From positions 24,752,001-24,816,000 of the forward strand of contig NC_071338.1 in NCBI RefSeq assembly GCF_027744825.2: 64,000 bases of DNA, in the 5' to 3' direction. The notes under the pieces are model-generated. The model made no database searches and was not told the DNA's origin. It worked only from the letters and a program-made list of their open reading frames with translations. Shown one piece after another: positions 1 through 11,451 of this stretch; position 1 is the first letter of the stretch; each line of letters opens with the position of its first letter. Source of the DNA: Synchiropus splendidus (taxonomy: Eukaryota > Chordata > Actinopteri > Syngnathiformes > Callionymidae). Both the position numbers and the translations under genes were made by a program.

Positions 1-240
1 CAACAAACAGCAGAATGAAAATATCCAGGCAGTCTATGTACTGTACTCTGATGTGTTCACACTTGAAATGAAAAAAACAAGAGATTTGCTGATCCCTACC
101 AAGTTGCAGTGCAGACCTCGACCACTCGCCACAGAGTAGAGTCAAACTGAAAGCAAAAGTATGGACAAAAACACACTAATAAATGTGATGAGACTGAGTT
201 GGCACTTAGTCAAAACTTCAAGTCTGTCGAAACTTGGCAT

Positions 241-372
241 TTGATCTAGGCCAGTTCCAGATCATGGGTGGGTTTTTAACTGATCCATTTCCTGGAGGCA
301 AGTGTGAGCAGGTTAGTTTTGTTTCTTGTTCACAGTTCACACTCGTCCAATGTCTCACGGTCAGGATCTAAG
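241..372 (+). promoter_or_regulatory. Proximal promoter of class I unit A
   Basis: This stretch precedes the leader ATG of unit A. It holds a GC-rich block (gggtggg near 267) and an interferon-response-like sequence, agttttgtttctt at about 315-327. That sequence aligns with agtctcgtttctc upstream of unit C and with TTTCGTTTC upstream of units G and I. The common form resembles an inverted IRF/ISRE element (GAAAC-GAAA), although the spacing is one base rather than the canonical two. The further upstream sequence (tgtactgtactctgat near 40) also recurs before unit C, so the promoter was copied with the gene. The start site is not defined. Confidence 0.45.
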
Positions 373-3300
373 ATGGGACTCTTCCTTCTTTTGGCTCTTT
401 TGGGGATTGATGGCGCAAATGCAGGTAAAATCTGTTTCTGACCTCTCACCCATGCGAACGTGGAAGAAACGACGGGCAATTGAAGTCAAACTGAAAACCG
501 TGGCTCTATTGAATGACATTTGCTGACACAAAACAAAACAACCTGATGTTCTCAGTTGGTGTTGTGAATGTGTGTTTGGAACTATCTCCTGCGGTAAATT
601 CATGTACTATATCATTTGTTAAAATCCATGTAGCGCTCGCATTCAAATGAAATAATAATAATAAAAAAGTAGTTCTGGTGCACAAGTTTAAAAGTTTTTT
701 CTTATCGTTCATGATGTCAACAGCACAAGTGACTGAGAAGTACAGCACCACAATATGGAACCAAATACTAATTTCTGGTCTTCCCAGAGCAGAAATCAAG
801 AAAGAAAATAGTCTTGGTTACTTTTCATGTATAAAATTAAAGTGCTGTTGAACAGTGTGGAGCTGAGGGAAGACGCAGTAGAACATTTTTGTTTACACAT
901 TACACAACACTGCATCACAGGGCTGAACAACAAGTATCAGTGAGAATGAAATGGCCACTATTTGCATTGTCGAAAAAAATATATAAAAATCCAATTAAAA
1001 GTCGAATAAAGTCCTTGATGGGGGAAGGTGTGACTTACATAACCATTGGTCAGGTCAAACTTCCTCGTGGTTCAGAGATGCAGACTCAATTTCAAATCAT
1101 TCCCTGGTGGGGAAACAACAGCAGATTGTGGAACCAAAGCCAGTAATTTGCCAGTAATCGGTGTGGGAGCTCATCCTTGCCTGGTAAAAAGTCACCAGAA
1201 GAAAAAGAAGATCGAAGCTGCTGAAGTGTGGGGAAAAAAACAACCTCCACACTGGTAAAAAGCTTGTTCGTGCTAATTATGTATCGTTTTTTTTTTTTTT
1301 TTTTGTCAACGTCAAATCTAAATGGTTTGGGGAAAATATTGAATTGCAATTTTTTTTTTGACAATATTGTGATTTGTGTTGCAACATGTGTTTTTTTTTG
1401 GGTGGTGGATTTTCTTCATTGTTGACTGTACACAAGCAATAACATGGAATCTACCAGAATCAACATATAAACACTTGTCAGCCAGGTCTTGTGTGTCATG
1501 TAACAATTCCAATTTGGTCTCCAGAACATCTCTACCGCCGGTTCAAACAAACAAAGCGACACTGATGACTTCCAAAGCTGCCTTTAGACCCAGTTTCACA
1601 TTCAAAATCCAGTGTAGGCTTGAGATTTTTCTTACCAAATAACTGGCTCAGGTAGTCTCAGGCGATTAGTCTCCCTTGTAATTGATTCCAAGAGCCATTT
1701 CCTCTGAAAGGGCAAGGATCTTGTGCTACTATGACAGATAAGACCCTGCGGCTTTAAGTGAAATCTGTATTTTGATTTATTTCCCTCATGTAGTTTCCAT
1801 GTTATTTTGCCGACTGGCAGCTTCCTTAACTTCTATCCAGTTTGTCCATCGAGTTCAGATCTATTCAGATTAGATTAGTATTACGTGATTCCAAGAGGTC
1901 CTATCACTGTCTCAGTTATGATGACTTCCCATGATGCCCTGCAGCGCTGTCAACCAATCACAGTTGTTGACCACTTTAATGTGGATTTGTTCGGCAAACA
2001 AGCTTAATGCTGCTGAGCCATGTCACACCAGACCAGTGGAATTACAGGCGTTGTATTTACGTTAAAGTGCATTGTTTGACTGGACTGCAAAGCATCACGA
2101 GAACTTTTTAAGTTTAAGTCACAGTAACTGAGTTTCTTGTTGAGAGTGAGGTAAAAGTAATTATTTAATCGACTAATACAAAGAACAAATTAAACTATGT
2201 TTCACATCTTTAAAATATATACACATATTTAAATAACAGAAAGTACAGAAAGATGTATATTTTTTGGATGGGATGTGAGCGGATAGAACAATAAATATTC
2301 ATTTAAAAAAGAAACGCAGAGAAATACATAATATTATTTTATATAATACAAGACTTTGGTTCATTGGATCCAGTCATGCATCTGAGCACAAGGAGAGTCA
2401 CTTGTGTCTTCACACTGATCAGCTGCAGTGTGCCCCACCTTTTGTGCTGTGGCTTGGAGCTGACAAAGTTTAAACTGAGATCTAAGAATAATATAAATAA
2501 AAGAATAAAAGAATAGAACGACATGCATTCAATGTGCTGTGTGTTAGTTTGGACCCAAAGTACACGAAGAGTAGAAACGGGATGGTTGTGGATGTGTTCA
2601 CCTTCGTCTCCCTCACACACTCGATAAGCGACACAAGTTCAGAGGAACAGATCTTGATGCAACGTTCAGAGTCAGAATCACTGTGATATTGTTGGAGATG
2701 CTTAAGAGACAAATGACAATTTATAACCGAACAGAGTGTAACAGAGTTGAAAATTCATAATTTTATTTCAAACCTGCGGCTCCAGAGACTTCTAGTTGTG
2801 GCTCCCTTCAAGCGTTGACTCGTGTTTAGCTGGTCACTACTGACATGGCAAGTAAAGCACAAGTACAAGTAAAGCTGCATTCATGTCTTGAAAGTATCGG
2901 TTTGAAAACGTCCTCGATTGTGTGCGACACCAACAATGTTATAGAGCAAGGGTTTTTACTTGTGTTCGGTGAAAGCATTTATAAACGTGAGATTTGGTTC
3001 TTTGTCACTCAAAGTTACTTTTTATTTTTAAATGGTCCTCACAGTTTCTTCTTCCCTGCAGGGATTCACTCTCTCATCTATCAAGCAACTGCATCATCTG
3101 GAGTTCATCACTTCCCAGAGTATGTGGAGGTTGGTTTGGTGGACGATGTTGTGTTCAGTCACTACGACAGCAACAGCAGGAGAGTTGAACCCAAACAGGA
3201 CTGGATGACCCGACTCACTGATGATGATCCGGAATATTTAGAAAGAGAGACACGGAGGTGCAGGGATGACCAGAGGAGCAGAAAGAACCTCATGAGGGAG

Positions 3301-6300
3301 GTTCAAAAAAGATTCAACCAGACTGGAGGTTTGTTTGGACTCACACATTATTGGTCAGTTCATACTTTGCATCTGCTGTGAAATTTGCTGTCAAGCTCCT
3401 TGTTTGAGCAATCTGTGAAAAAGTACTGAATCATTGAACAATGGACATGTGGGTCAAAAGGTCTCATGAAGGTCACATGTATTGGTTATGGTTTAGAGCT
3501 CTATAAACACAAAATGCACTCACCACATTTTTGGCTACTTTGAGATTTGTGGCTTCAAGGTCAAAGCGATGCTCACCACGGTGAACAATATGGACAAATT
3601 TTCAAGCAAGTTATTCAATACCAAGACAATGCTGCATGACTGTGGATTGCGTGAAAACCACATTAAAATCCATAAATAAAATCATTATGATACGCAGGAT
3701 GTAGAAAGTGTGATGTTCCTGGCTGGCTTTAACCATCCTTCAACAGCAAGCAGGGAGCGACCTTGTTTAAATTTGAGATTGTTGATTTAGCGATATTAAG
3801 TATTCGAGAGCTCAGTTTGATTCGTGAGGAGTCAATTTCTTAAGATGGTGGAGGAGAAGTGAAGTCCTTTTCAACAGTGGATTTATTGACCCTTGGATTT
3901 GTCTTTCAGTTCTGAAAGTGAGGCAATAAACATGACCAACAATACAATCACATTTCACATCAATCATACTATCATACTATCAAATTCTGCACTCTCATAT
4001 AGATACATCTCCTGAGTCACTATAATTTGCACTTTCTCCGACATCCAATAGAATCGTGTGGTTCAACACTGACCTTTGCTTGACGACTAGGGTGCAAATC
4101 TGAATCAGAATCGGAATCATATTTTATTATAATTTATTTGGAATAAAGTGCTGACAGAAAAAAATAAAATAAAATAAAATAAACAACAAAGGCTGTTCAC
4201 AAATTCAACAGCACTAAAGTAATCACAGTATATTTAAATGAAGTGAAACAACGTACCACGATAACATTGCACACGTAATGCACACACCTACGGACGGTTG
4301 TACGACTACAACTTGGACTCACTCTCTTCGGAAACTGCAAATCCCGAGCACCAACCCCAACACACGTTGAACAAAAATACTCAGCACACTGACGCGACAC
4401 TACACCCTGATCTTGGATGCAACAACTGATGCTGCGCAGCTCTGCAAGGTTGCTGATGTGAATCTTAGTTGCCATCATCTTCAATTGTAGTCGTCTTCCA
4501 GTAGCAAGTGGAAAGGGGCGTGTGCAACGCTTCAAAATAAAAGCCTTTTCATCATTAATGTTGATGTTGAATTTCCCCACTGGGTTACTAAAACAAGCCA
4601 TCTGATCTAATCTAACATCTTAAAAGTTCATATATCGAAATAGACGCGATAACGCAATATCATTATATCTTTCAGTTCAGTCCATCTTGAGATACCATCC
4701 TTTTCACACCTCACTAAAAAATGTCTCTCCCTCAGGTGTCCACACACTTCAGGTGACACACAGCTGTGAGAGGGACAATGAGACTGGAGAGGTCAGAGGT
4801 CATTATCAGTACGCTTACGATGGACAAGACTTTCTATCGTGGGACCTCAAGACTTTGACATGGATCGCAGCGAATCAACAGGCTGTCGACACCAAACACC
4901 AATGGGACAACGATGAAGGTCGTAACAAATATCTACAGTACTACCTGAAGACCCACTGTCCTGCGCATTTGAAGAAGCTTCTGGACTATGGGAAGAGCTC
5001 CATCCAGAGAACAGGTAGTCACATGACCTGACAGGAAGTTACCTCTTTATTCCTGACTGTCCAACATCTGTCCATGCGTGAGTGACCTGCCCATAGTGTC
5101 TCCCACCTCTCACCCAGTCTCTCCTGGCTCTGACCCAGTTACCCTGGATAGCTGGGACGAGTGCCAAAGGAGAGATAATCTGTTTTTAATTCATGTACTC
5201 CCTCTGTCTTTCCATGTTCCGTTTATCATTCAGTTGAATTTATCAAATGCCAGCTGAATCATGTGACCATCAACTCAGCAGCGGTCATGTGACCCTCCAG
5301 CTCTGGTGTCTCCTCATGTTGTGATCTCTCATATTTCCTGCAGGATTCTGTGCTCAGTCCAGAAATGAAGCAGAAATATCACTGACCATCCAACTGTGTG
5401 TGTCTTCACCAGAGCTTCCATCAGTGTCTCTCCTCCAGAAGACTCCGTCCTCTCCCATCGTCTGCCACGCTACAGGCTTCTACCCTCCACGAGCCAAGTT
5501 GTTCTGGACCAAAGACGGAGAGGAGCTTCACCGAGGTGTTACAATTGAAGAGGTCCTCCCCAACCCTGATGGAACCTACCAGATGAGGGCCCAGCTGAAA
5601 CTGCCAGACCCGTCTGAAGACTGGGAGAGGTTCACCTGTGTGTTCCACCTTGAAGGTGTAGAGGAAGCCTTGCTCACCAAACTGGACAAAGAGGCCATTT
5701 TAACCAACGGTAAACTTTAACTCTTTCATGACTGAGCTTTGCTGCATCAAGTGTTTTCTTCTCATGTCACCTGACCCCCTTGATCCCGAGCAATCTTTTA
5801 AGTGCTAGAACTTTGGTCTACTGTCTCTAAGGTTTGGCAAATGTTTGAATTCATGATAAAGCAGTGGAAAGATGTAGGCCCTTACATTGTTTTGGAAAAT
5901 TGAGCTTCAAGCTGCTCACCACAGAGATCGAAAAATGTGAAAATGAGGTACATTTGCTCATACAGTTGAGCCACATTATTTAAGAGCAGAGTGAAGTACT
6001 GTGATTTATCAACACTGAAATGAATGACTCTAAAATCAGTTTTGATTCAGGACATGGACCATGAAACCAAGCCCTAGTGGTGACTGTTGGATACATGTAT
6101 TGTACTGACTACAACAGGTGGATTATTCATCATAGCCTGTAACACGTCTTCTCCGCATACATTGCTGCTACTGAAAACTGAAACAATTGTGGTTGTGTTT
6201 GTAGTAGTACTGGGGTGATTGACAGTACTTGTATTATAGAGTGCTGGAAAAGTGCTTGAACTTGACATGTGAAAAGGTGCGTGAACCCTGAGAACAGGAG

Positions 6301-7004
6301 GTGACAGGTTTGTCTCTAGAGGGCGTCGACCATAGTCTTGATTGATGAAATAATTTTTGTCCCAGCTAGCCAGGGTGTTGATTCAAAACTGAATCTGTGA
6401 TTCAACATCCATTCAACTAATTTTAAGTGTTTCAAAAATGAACATCCCACCTCATTCCAATCCATGTGACCTTGGCTCCAAACTAAACCCTCATGTTTTA
6501 TGTTCCACACCAGGGAAGCCAGAGGACCAGACCGTCCCCATCGTTGTCTCAGTGGCAGCTGTTCTCATCATCTTCACTGTTATTGGTCTTTATTATTGTT
6601 CTCTTGCTTCTGTTGGAACGGACCGGTCCACAAGAGCAGGTGAGAAGACAGGAGCAGACTTGAGTGACGTTGACCAAATCATTCACAAACAGAAGGCAAC
6701 AAAGATCCAGAGACACAATGTTCCACCACAAGCTTGATGGCTTCACACGTCGAACACAAAAACCAGTCTGGTTGAACTTCAGTGAAGGTCCATCAACGTT
6801 GTGATGTTCAAAGTTGTTGTTTTCTTTTTCAGGCAAAAGACAAAGAATTGGTGAGTAAATCATGTTTCCTTTCATCTTCTGACATCATCAACAAGAATCA
6901 TCTCAGATGAGACTCTTATGATGTTGATGAGGATGTGAGCTGAGAGTGATTCTCATGTTGCAGACTCCAACAGTTCTGCGATAGAGTTGCTTTCAGACAA
7001 CTAG
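373..7004 (+). CDS. MHC class I heavy chain, unit A (intact, U-lineage type)
   Basis: Eight-part class I structure. Exons: 373-424 (leader MGLFLLLALLGIDGANA), 3062-3328 (alpha1), 4736-5014 (alpha2), 5413-5709 (alpha3), 6514-6639 (connecting peptide/TM), 6833-6850 and 6964-7004 (cytoplasmic tail, stop TAG). All junctions are GT-AG and phase 1; the product is 359 residues. The alpha1 exon keeps the Tyr of LIYQ, EYLERE and the N-glycosylation sequon RFNQT. The alpha2 exon keeps its cysteine pair (THSC and KTHC) and the TKHQW helix motif. The alpha3 exon is an Ig-like C1 domain with IVCHATGFYPP and FTCVF cysteines, expected to contact beta-2-microglobulin. The TM stretch is about 23 residues starting VPIVVSVAAVLIIFTVIG. 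Expected role: ER-assembled, cell-surface ligand presentation. Unlike classical chains, hand alignment gives Gln at 146 and Leu at 171. Its alpha1 is closest to that of unit D although its leader is of the C/E kind, which suggests mosaic origin. The exon boundaries are inferred from splice consensus and paralogue comparison. Confidence 0.9.
425..3061 (+). other. Intron 1 of unit A, no gene seen
   Basis: This 2.6-kb intron lies between the leader and alpha1 exons. Around 1010-1250 it matches intron 1 of units C (about 12550-12740) and E (about 30060-30260), for example the segment around caaacttcctcgtgg and a following gaggggaaa. This supports duplication of whole genes rather than exons. The remainder is AT-rich with poly-T runs (near 1287 and 1350). 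I see no credible coding sequence. Confidence 0.6.
4101..4211 (+). repeat. Dispersed repeat copy in intron 2 of unit A
   Basis: The sequence starts tgaatcagaatcggaatc, runs through an (aaaat)n tract and ends aaacaacaaaggctgttcacaaattcaacag. A longer copy with the same start, tract and end lies at about 43486-43800, between units G and H. Two copies in unrelated positions mark it as an interspersed retroelement-like repeat. The family is not identified. Confidence 0.6.
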
Positions 7005-7720
7005 CATTCAGTCTCATTGGGGCGTCTGCAGCAAGAAGGTCCTGCGTGAGGTGAGTGGTGACTTGATGTTGTGCAGCTGTTTGTTCTCAGAATGTTGGAG
7101 ACACAATGTGGACTGAGTGAAGCAGATCAAGAGAGTGACTCCCAGTAGAAACCTGGAGTTCATGTCTACACTGCAAAGAGTTGAATCAACTGAACTGACT
7201 CTGATGGACTTGAACAGACTCGTGTCTCATGACAGACATGAACAGTCCTTAACACTGGTTCCAACAGACTCTCGTGAATTCAAACATCTTCTCTCAGGAC
7301 CTCACTGAACTCATGTCTTCATTTCAGTGACTCAACCCATGAGTACGTCTATCTAATGGTCTCCGTTCAGCTGTGACTCGTCGTTTACTCGACTGAACTC
7401 TAATGTTCTCTAGATGACTGAATCGACTGTGTGTCCTGATAAGTTTCATAGAACTTAAGTTCAACTGTAACTCTCAAGTTGATCTTCATCAGCAGGACTG
7501 TTGCCATGGTGATATTCAACATGAAGAAATGTTTAGTTTGACTGCAGCAGAGTCACAGATGATTCTGTGAGGATTTCTCTTCTCACTCAAATCCATCCTC
7601 TCTTCACTTTCAGCTTGAAGGAGTGTCACAGGGAAAGAAGAGTGGAGACATCCGTTTTCAAAACTAGAACTAGAGGATTGCTAGAAGTGATCTTCATGCA
7701 TTTTCTGTGGCACAGACAGC
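7005..7720 (+). other. 3' untranslated region and 3' flank of unit A
   Basis: After the TAG in exon 7, sequence matching the 3' regions of units C, E and I continues. It includes a GT donor context at about 7050 (gtgcgtgaggtgagtgg-like) and an acceptor (ctttcag near 7612) followed by ttgaaggagtgtcacagggaaag. The same segment occurs in C at about 19860-19900 and in I near 62580-62668. It is therefore a spliced 3' UTR exon in most copies. A polyadenylation signal could not be assigned confidently. Confidence 0.55.
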
Positions 7721-7723
7721 AAC

Positions 7724-7850
7724 AGTGCACCCGCGGCTTATAGACCGGTGAGGCTTATGTCCGAAAAAAATCTATTTTCCTACTTAGATTTCATGGGTGT
7801 GGCTAATATCCCGGTGCGCTTTATCGTCAGGAAAATACTGTATATTTTTT
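7724..7850 (+). repeat. Dispersed fish repeat (gcggcttatagaccggtg type)
   Basis: The sequence contains gcggcttatagaccggtgagg, then gtgtggctaatatcccgg and tgcgctttatcgtcaggaaa. This is recognisable from memory as an abundant short fish repeat built from variants of 'gcggcttatagtccgg', usually classed as a non-autonomous DNA transposon. Only one copy is present in this window, so assignment rests on recognition rather than on internal comparison. Confidence 0.5.
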
Positions 7851-8479
7851 TATTCACCATATTTTTATGCTGGCGTTGTGTTTGAGTTGTCATATCTTTG
7901 CTTTGTACACCAGTCTGTGTCAGGCTGTTGCACTACCTCCATTCCTGCTGCAACAGACCAGTAACAAAACAGGTTTTATTGGATTCAAGCACAAAATGCA
8001 AAGTTTGGGGTCGAGATGTAATTTTTTGGGATAAAATGTTTGTGATGATCACCTTGTTCCAGACTGCTTTGATCTTATGGCATTACCATATACAAAGGAA
8101 CAACATACCTCTCGGTATACCACATTTAATACAGGTATCAGGTAAACTTGTGCAATTTGAATGTGTTTTTTGTATGAGATTCCCTCTCTCTCACGCCCCC
8201 TGCTGGTTCTTCAAACTGTAGTTTGCAGACAGTGGATCAGACCCACAGCTTGCGCTCCTTACCACTACCACTAGATGGCGGCCTTTCAACCCCTGAGCTA
8301 TTGGTGAATCTCTCCAGCAGGTGCTGCAGAACACAGCAAACATCCTCTACTAAATTAAAAATATTAAAGTAATATTGTCTCATTGTATTATATACAGAAA
8401 GGATGTGATAATCATTAGTGTTTCTTCAGTGACCACTAGGTGTCAGTGTTGTTTTAGATACTATGGATAATGACCTACA

Positions 8480-8612
8480 GGTAAGGACAGGTGGGCGGAG
8501 CTCAAGGTGGGCGGAGCTGAACCTTGGCACTTGTACACACACACAGTAAAACGTTCCGAGTCCGCTGACAGTAGTTTGTGTCTGCGGTCTCGTACTCCTG
8601 ACTGACCCTGAG
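8480..8612 (+). promoter_or_regulatory. Promoter of orphan unit B (second promoter type)
   Basis: Two close GC boxes (ggtgggcggagc at about 8490 and 8507) precede the leader ATG. From about 8400, starting ggatgtgataat, the sequence matches the promoter of unit D (about 20680-20880), including gtgaccact...gtgtcagtgttgtttta and gtagtttgtgtctgcg. It does not resemble the promoters of A, C or E, which defines a second promoter class in this cluster. Confidence 0.5.
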
Positions 8613-8673
8613 ATGATGATGACAATGAGACTGGTTATTTTGGTACTTTGGGGAATACATGGCGCGACTGTAG
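8613..8673 (+). pseudogene. Orphan MHC class I leader exon, unit B
   Basis: An open leader exon starts with ATG repeats and encodes MMMTMRLVILVLWGIHGATV, ending in a phase-1 GT donor (taggtaaatg). It is nearly identical to the leader of unit D. No alpha1, alpha2 or alpha3 exon follows before the next leader at 11452; only an intron-2 relic at about 10094-10330 is left. It is therefore read as the 5' remnant of a deleted gene. It might still serve as an alternative first exon spliced to unit C, since the phase matches. Confidence 0.7.
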
Positions 8674-10093
8674 GTAAATGATCATTTTATTTATCTATTT
8701 TTTTATTTTAATTTCTCATTGTGTGCTACTCCTTCATCAACCGATCACCACGTTCGGTTGTTGTTCTTGTTGGTCTAAAGTCAGATTGTAATGAACAGAA
8801 ATTGAAGATTGTTCTCCAGTGTCCAGTTGTCCCATGAGAAAAACAAATACCAGTTACTCATTTAGATCCACACAGTGATCACCTTTTAGCCCAGTGGCAA
8901 AATTGTCAGCCACTTACTTCATATATTTCGCGTGCAATTATACCAAACGGACAGCAGATGGCAGTAGCGCTCCGTTGCTTCCTCCCAATGTTACCATAAG
9001 ATTTTTTTTTTATAAGAATTCCTGACTCATTTGTTTCTTGACCCATTTCACACATTTCCTAAAAATAAAATAAAAATATCATAGAAAAAGAACAAAAAAA
9101 AAAAAACATCACCATGGCAAAATAACCCCTTCAGTGCAGTAATAACTCACCCAAATATTAGACATAGGTTTTAGTTGTGAACAGAGGTGCTGTAGGTCAA
9201 CTTCCATGTGAGTACTGTGTAACATACAAACCAAAACCTAGTGAAACATGAAAGTATCAAGCAGAAAATGTTTAGTTTTACTGTAACAATTTGAGAGTGA
9301 TGTAGTTCATTAGGAATTGTGGTCTACTGTGTCGCACAGCCACCAGTGTTCAGGACCTCTGCTACAGAGGTGCATACAGGAGGAGGAGGCTCCTCCTTCA
9401 ACCTGTATTGATTTGTCTTGGTCTAAAACGACCTTTTAGCAGCAGATAGAGATGGTGTGGAAATGTGGGTTTCATAATCATAGCAGTATCATTCAATCAA
9501 AAGATGCACTGACCCTATTAATGAGGTCAATATTCAATGAGTCTATTATATTAGGACATAACTGGACCCTCGATTTCTTTAGCAGCTCCCATCTCATGCT
9601 TCTTTTTCTTCTTGATTCCCCCACTGGATATGTGTATTACTATTCTCTAATGTTTAACCCTTTCCACTGGTGGTTGTGACGGTCACTTGCTCCTTTCACT
9701 TCAACTCAATAAATCAGTGGGGCAGTGTAATTTATTCAATTATTTAAAAAGACTATTTCAATGTTCATGTGTTTGTGCTGAACTAGTGAAGCACATCGGC
9801 TCAGCAGCTTCAGCCCTCTCCAAATCATAGGCTCTAACAGCTGCTTGCTCAATATTATAAATATGAAATACAGAATACAGTCGCCATGAATTTATCTGTC
9901 GTTACGTAGGATTATTCATTGGCTTATCTGAAGCTTCGACTCTGGACCAGGGAAAGGTGTCAGGAATTTTAGTGGTGAGGTGAAGCTTTTTGTGTCTCAC
10001 ACTAAATGCTTTCGAGGTGCAGTCATTATTCTTATTATTATTAACTTAACATTTGGTTTGTGTTCTCATGTTTGCTCTGTTTTTCATTTACAT
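8674..10093 (+). other. No gene seen; decayed unit B body
   Basis: This region follows the orphan leader. It contains poly-T and poly-A runs (near 9003 and 9095) and otherwise unrecognised AT-rich sequence. No class I exon, splice-phased ORF or transposase could be recognised on either strand. Confidence 0.5.
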
Positions 10094-10330
10094 GGCTGGT
10101 TAAAAGCACGTGCCACTCCCTGACCAGCAAAACTGGTTTGAACGAATTGCTGATGTTTTTGGTGGCCACCAGCCAACCAGATTGTTGACATCAGTGCCAG
10201 CCTTTGTTTCAAGTGTAGGATTGTTCTTTTCATTTCTGAGACATTTTATCATCACTAGAAATCGAGTGACACAAACCAGAGGCAGGTCTCGACACTGTGG
10301 GAATATATGCTCTAAATATCCACACGGCTG
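10094..10330 (+). pseudogene. Intron-2 relic of unit B
   Basis: The segment starts ggctggttaaaagcacgtgcc and continues with ctgaccagcaaaactggtttgaacgaattgct and a block ending atccacacggct. It aligns with intron 2 of unit E (31040-31280) and with the duplicate at 27433-27675. In those copies it lies directly downstream of the alpha1 exon donor, so its presence here shows that unit B once had the same layout and lost its exons. Confidence 0.6.
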
Positions 10331-11451
10331 AGCAGAATGATCTTCTCCATGTCTCAACACTCGCTGGGCTGATGTCATCTGGACCTCTTTCACTCTGAGG
10401 ACCTTCTTGTGGAACTAAATGCTCCTGTGTCTTTGTCCTCTTTACTAACACCTGTCTCTTCTTTTCCCTTCCCTGGCCTCCGACTGTCCAGACCATCTTT
10501 ACAAGCAGCTCTCTTCTTTACTTTCCAGATTCAGTCGTTTCAATTTCAGTTGTGTGCTGAACGTTACCCACTGATGGACGTGAGGGGCTTGACATTGTCA
10601 GTGCTTAAAATTGTTTAAAACACATGTGATCCAGAAATCTTTTCCTCTTTTTCTATTTTCTTTTTGTTCTCCAGAGAACAAGTTTCACCCTTTCTACTGA
10701 TGATTGTCGTTTGCTCCTGTGTGTGCATGTATCTTTTGTTCATCACGTTGCATATCCTGCTATTTCCAGTTATTTTCAAAAAGAGTATCGCAAAAACAGC
10801 AAAAAACGAAAGGTTGACTGCAAATACTGTCTCCTCCTGCTCAGTACGTAGATAATGTTAAACCAAGAAAGAGGCAGACAGAATGTGCAGCGCCTCAGGG
10901 TTCAGTGCTAGGACCCAAATAGTTTGAACAAATGAACCACTTGCTGTTTGTAGATGACACTAAACCGAAGGGAAGAGCTAAAAACATTGAACACGGAAAT
11001 GGTAATGAAGAGAATTCAAAATTGGTTAGATATAAATAGATGCTCATAAATGCCGAAAAGAACTTAAATTGAAGGTCTTTTCTAATTGAAATGTGGACGG
11101 TAACCTGTGGTTGACAATTAATAGAAAGAGCCCAGATCAAGTATCAGAGGTGAAATGACTGTTTAGACGAGCCACTCATGGTGGCAGCACATACAGTAAT
11201 AAATAATGAAGACAGTCGTGTATGAACAAGTACAAATACGACTTGAATGAAAGAGTGTTGAGAACAGTGTACTGTACTCTGATACACTGCTACAAAATGA
11301 GGGATTTCAAGAAAATGCATCTGACACAGAAAGTGCTGGATTACTCCTGAGTTGGTCCGGCTCCAGATCATGGGCGGATTTGAACTGATCTGATCTTCCT
11401 CGTTCCCCGGAGCAAGTTAGTCTCGTTTCTCGTTTATTGTCAGGATCTTCG
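10331..11451 (+). promoter_or_regulatory. Intergenic region and promoter of unit C
   Basis: The distal part (10331-11100) shows nothing recognisable. From about 11160 the sequence matches the start of this window, i.e. the promoter of unit A (for example tgtactgtactctgat near 11271). The proximal part has a gggcgg box near 11369 and an IRF/ISRE-like agtctcgtttctc at about 11419-11431, just upstream of the leader ATG at 11452. Confidence 0.45.

Noticed and set aside
2339..2712. Minus-strand ORFs in intron 1 of unit A
   Set aside because: No similarity to known families and no matching open frame in the homologous introns of C and E.
5344..5412. Longer alpha3 exon of unit A starting at the cag of 5341-5343 (adds about 23 residues, also possible in unit C)
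   Set aside because: The acceptor at 5411-5412 (tgtgtcttcaccag) gives the standard ELPSVSLLQ start, correct phase and usual length, and is shared by A, C, E and I. Unit E and I lack the upstream in-phase extension.
5421..5648. Minus-strand ORFs over alpha3 exons (also at 33621-33854)
   Set aside because: These are shadows of the highly conserved alpha3 coding strand.
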